A stretch of 64,000 bases of DNA. Origin: Prosthecobacter debontii (GTDB taxonomy: Bacteria; Verrucomicrobiota; Verrucomicrobiia; Verrucomicrobiales; Verrucomicrobiaceae). Below the pieces are notes generated by a model. That model was not told where the DNA came from. It worked only from the letters and a program-made list of their open reading frames with translations, and searched no databases. Shown piece by piece: positions 63,901 to 64,000 of this stretch (positions are counted from its first letter, which is position 1; each line of letters starts with the position of its first letter). The translations under genes and the position numbers were made by a program. The stretch lies in assembly GCA_945860295.1 (NCBI GenBank), contig CAMAQH010000010.1, positions 1-64,000 on the forward strand, written 5' to 3'.

Positions 63901-64000
63901 GACTCATTATCAGTGATTTCAAAGGTGGCCGATGCTGGCCGATCTGGACCGTAGCCCGTGCCAGGGAGCACCGTGAGCGTCACCGTCTCAGTACCTTCGA
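60927..64000 (-). CDS. Very large secreted protein with Calx-beta and PA14 domains (5' end outside window)
   Basis: At least 1024 residues; the frame continues past the window edge (its codons at 63984-64000 read EGTET), so the true start and any signal peptide are not seen. Domains in order: Calx-beta (about 1-145, TFEITDNESPPITV and EGSETTILQLTV), PA14 (about 160-310, SGAYTFWIASDDASRLYLS), Calx-beta (about 320-420), cadherin-like, a second PA14 (about 530-680, TGDYTFWLAGDDDCRLYLS), then two Ig/cadherin-like repeats (TPALNQTGAATITLTVTDGE; TPATDQVGTSTLTLEVNDGS). The end has a DSDFDGVSNLVEYALGLTP calcium-binding-like turn. It is probably an adhesin or matrix glycan-binding protein; no catalytic domain is seen. 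Confidence 0.85.
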   Translation of the reverse strand, partial: EGTETVTLTVLPGTGYGPDRPASATFEITDNESPPITVGFQQASLVTSEQPSALGEYRDLPVQLSAVSANTITVNYSSAGGNAAGDDTDWAFVDAANGNASIPTGTLTFLPGMTSQNIRIRIKNDGVSEGSETTILQLTVPFNAALTAGRNQETILIYDDIIPALVTEERWNTGTVYTNNTWNTVTPNYTATLGGFTSAQNVTDNFSRRLTGQIIAPTSGAYTFWIASDDASRLYLSTNSTAASKAQIATLTGSTGFQNWDAATSQKSASITLVAGQSYYMEVQHQEGSGSDHVSVAWEGPGFTRVPIIMTAPNTSPRTFRLATSATTRQETDGTEPLLQVILDRPAGFTPITVDYTASGTATNGSDYSFTPGTLTFATGEQMKEIPLTLLADVLGELPESLIIAISNPVGAVLSTPSTHTIMLIDAATPVVDTQFVTASSAQAIGTVITTAIATPAAGRTIANWSIVSGNAGSIFAINASGHLTLSLPAGLPNPGGIQLIVRATDNLGSTGDGVINVICNPGTQAVVEQRWPGTTAFWNQDWTGTSYSGRLNLLTTVKGVGYQYSRRLTSFLKPQVTGDYTFWLAGDDDCRLYLSTDGYQANKVQIAAVNGWTNYQSWDQNDSQKSATIPLVAGKVYWIESQQQEGDGGDHVSVAWAGPGISREAIPATVMLPTAPGINFIAPSSSLPNMAPTISNVIDTEISEDSATSAIAFTVGDSETNAASLPVSVSSSNALLLPNANITLGGSGSSRTVILTPALNQTGAATITLTVTDGELSASDTYVLTVTGVNDAPTISALTNQSVPLNTVTAAQPLNLGDIETAAAALTITKTSSNPSLIPVINITVNGTGLFRTVLVTPATDQVGTSTLTLEVNDGSTTTSTSFVVTVTGTPGQTWWQQNFGSVSTTGSAAEGADSDFDGVSNLVEYALGLTPNATNVPSANMVMDAEQIVGSRYLRYTITKNPAATDVTFSVEVTNDMTNPLSWTAAGTTVETNTSTTLVVRDNTAIGGVAKRFMRLRVTRP

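Overview
The window looks like a chromosomal stretch of a Verrucomicrobiota bacterium, probably a Prosthecobacter/Verrucomicrobium-like member of Verrucomicrobiaceae. This is inferred from gene content: a PVC-type haem-binding CxxCH protein fused to a DUF1080 domain, a Tat-exported DUF1501 protein, a planctomycete-type cytochrome c, Gfo/Idh/MocA oxidoreductases with export signals, SUMF1-like secreted proteins, large secreted beta-sandwich proteins (choice-of-anchor D, Calx-beta, PA14), and few clear Shine-Dalgarno sequences. No species can be named from the sequence alone. Several reading frames begin with upstream GTG/TTG codons that are probably not used; where an internal ATG fits the family or a signal peptide better, the shorter start is given.

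Layout. 1-340: edge of an IS3-family element and non-coding DNA. 339-4634: two secreted proteins on the minus strand. 5052-12795: PQQ-like beta-propeller membrane protein, M16 peptidase, ADP-ribosylglycohydrolase, and two overlapping CNNM/CBS membrane proteins. 12862-17444: SWIM-SNF2 helicase head-to-head with a ParA ATPase, then a small membrane protein. 17449-21066: large DUF1080/SGNH/PVC-haem/cytochrome fusion. 21252-29095: DUF1826 protein, ketoglutarate-semialdehyde-type aldehyde dehydrogenase, MFS transporter, pyruvate carboxylase. 29096-30454: gene-poor region with hairpins and possible relics. 30455-33905: PL6-type lyase, prenyltransferase/squalene-cyclase-repeat protein, lone 2-oxo-acid dehydrogenase E2. 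34179-40199: DUF1501 protein, peptide-type solute-binding protein, small cytochrome, oxidoreductase plus NagA-like deacetylase. 40200-42180: potassium-channel relic, PH-domain protein, SRPBCC membrane protein. 42289-47978: aconitase, zinc-ribbon-like small protein, DUF3313-like lipoprotein, iron-type solute-binding protein. 48069-51065: tRNA-Tyr, RsmC-like methyltransferase, Ldh-type dehydrogenase, Ogt. 51201-56863: ABC-F ATPase, DUF47-PiT phosphate pair, tRNA-Arg, MoeB-rhodanese, SET-domain methyltransferase. 57038-64000: oxidoreductase, small membrane protein, SGNH hydrolase, Nudix hydrolase, and the 3' part of a very large secreted protein.

Functionally the window mixes core metabolism (pyruvate carboxylase, aconitase, phosphate uptake, two tRNAs) with saprophytic carbohydrate functions (PL6 lyase, DUF1080 and SGNH domains, ketoglutarate-semialdehyde dehydrogenase, oxidoreductase-deacetylase pair). 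I see no CRISPR array, prophage or complete mobile element, and no clear new multi-gene system. The strongest leads are a NagA-like enzyme lacking the usual metal-ligand glutamate, a prenyltransferase-repeat protein beside an orphan lipoylated E2, a SET-domain protein with a histone-like basic tail, a 5'-truncated potassium channel with a GFGD filter, and two imperfect inverted-repeat elements between genes.
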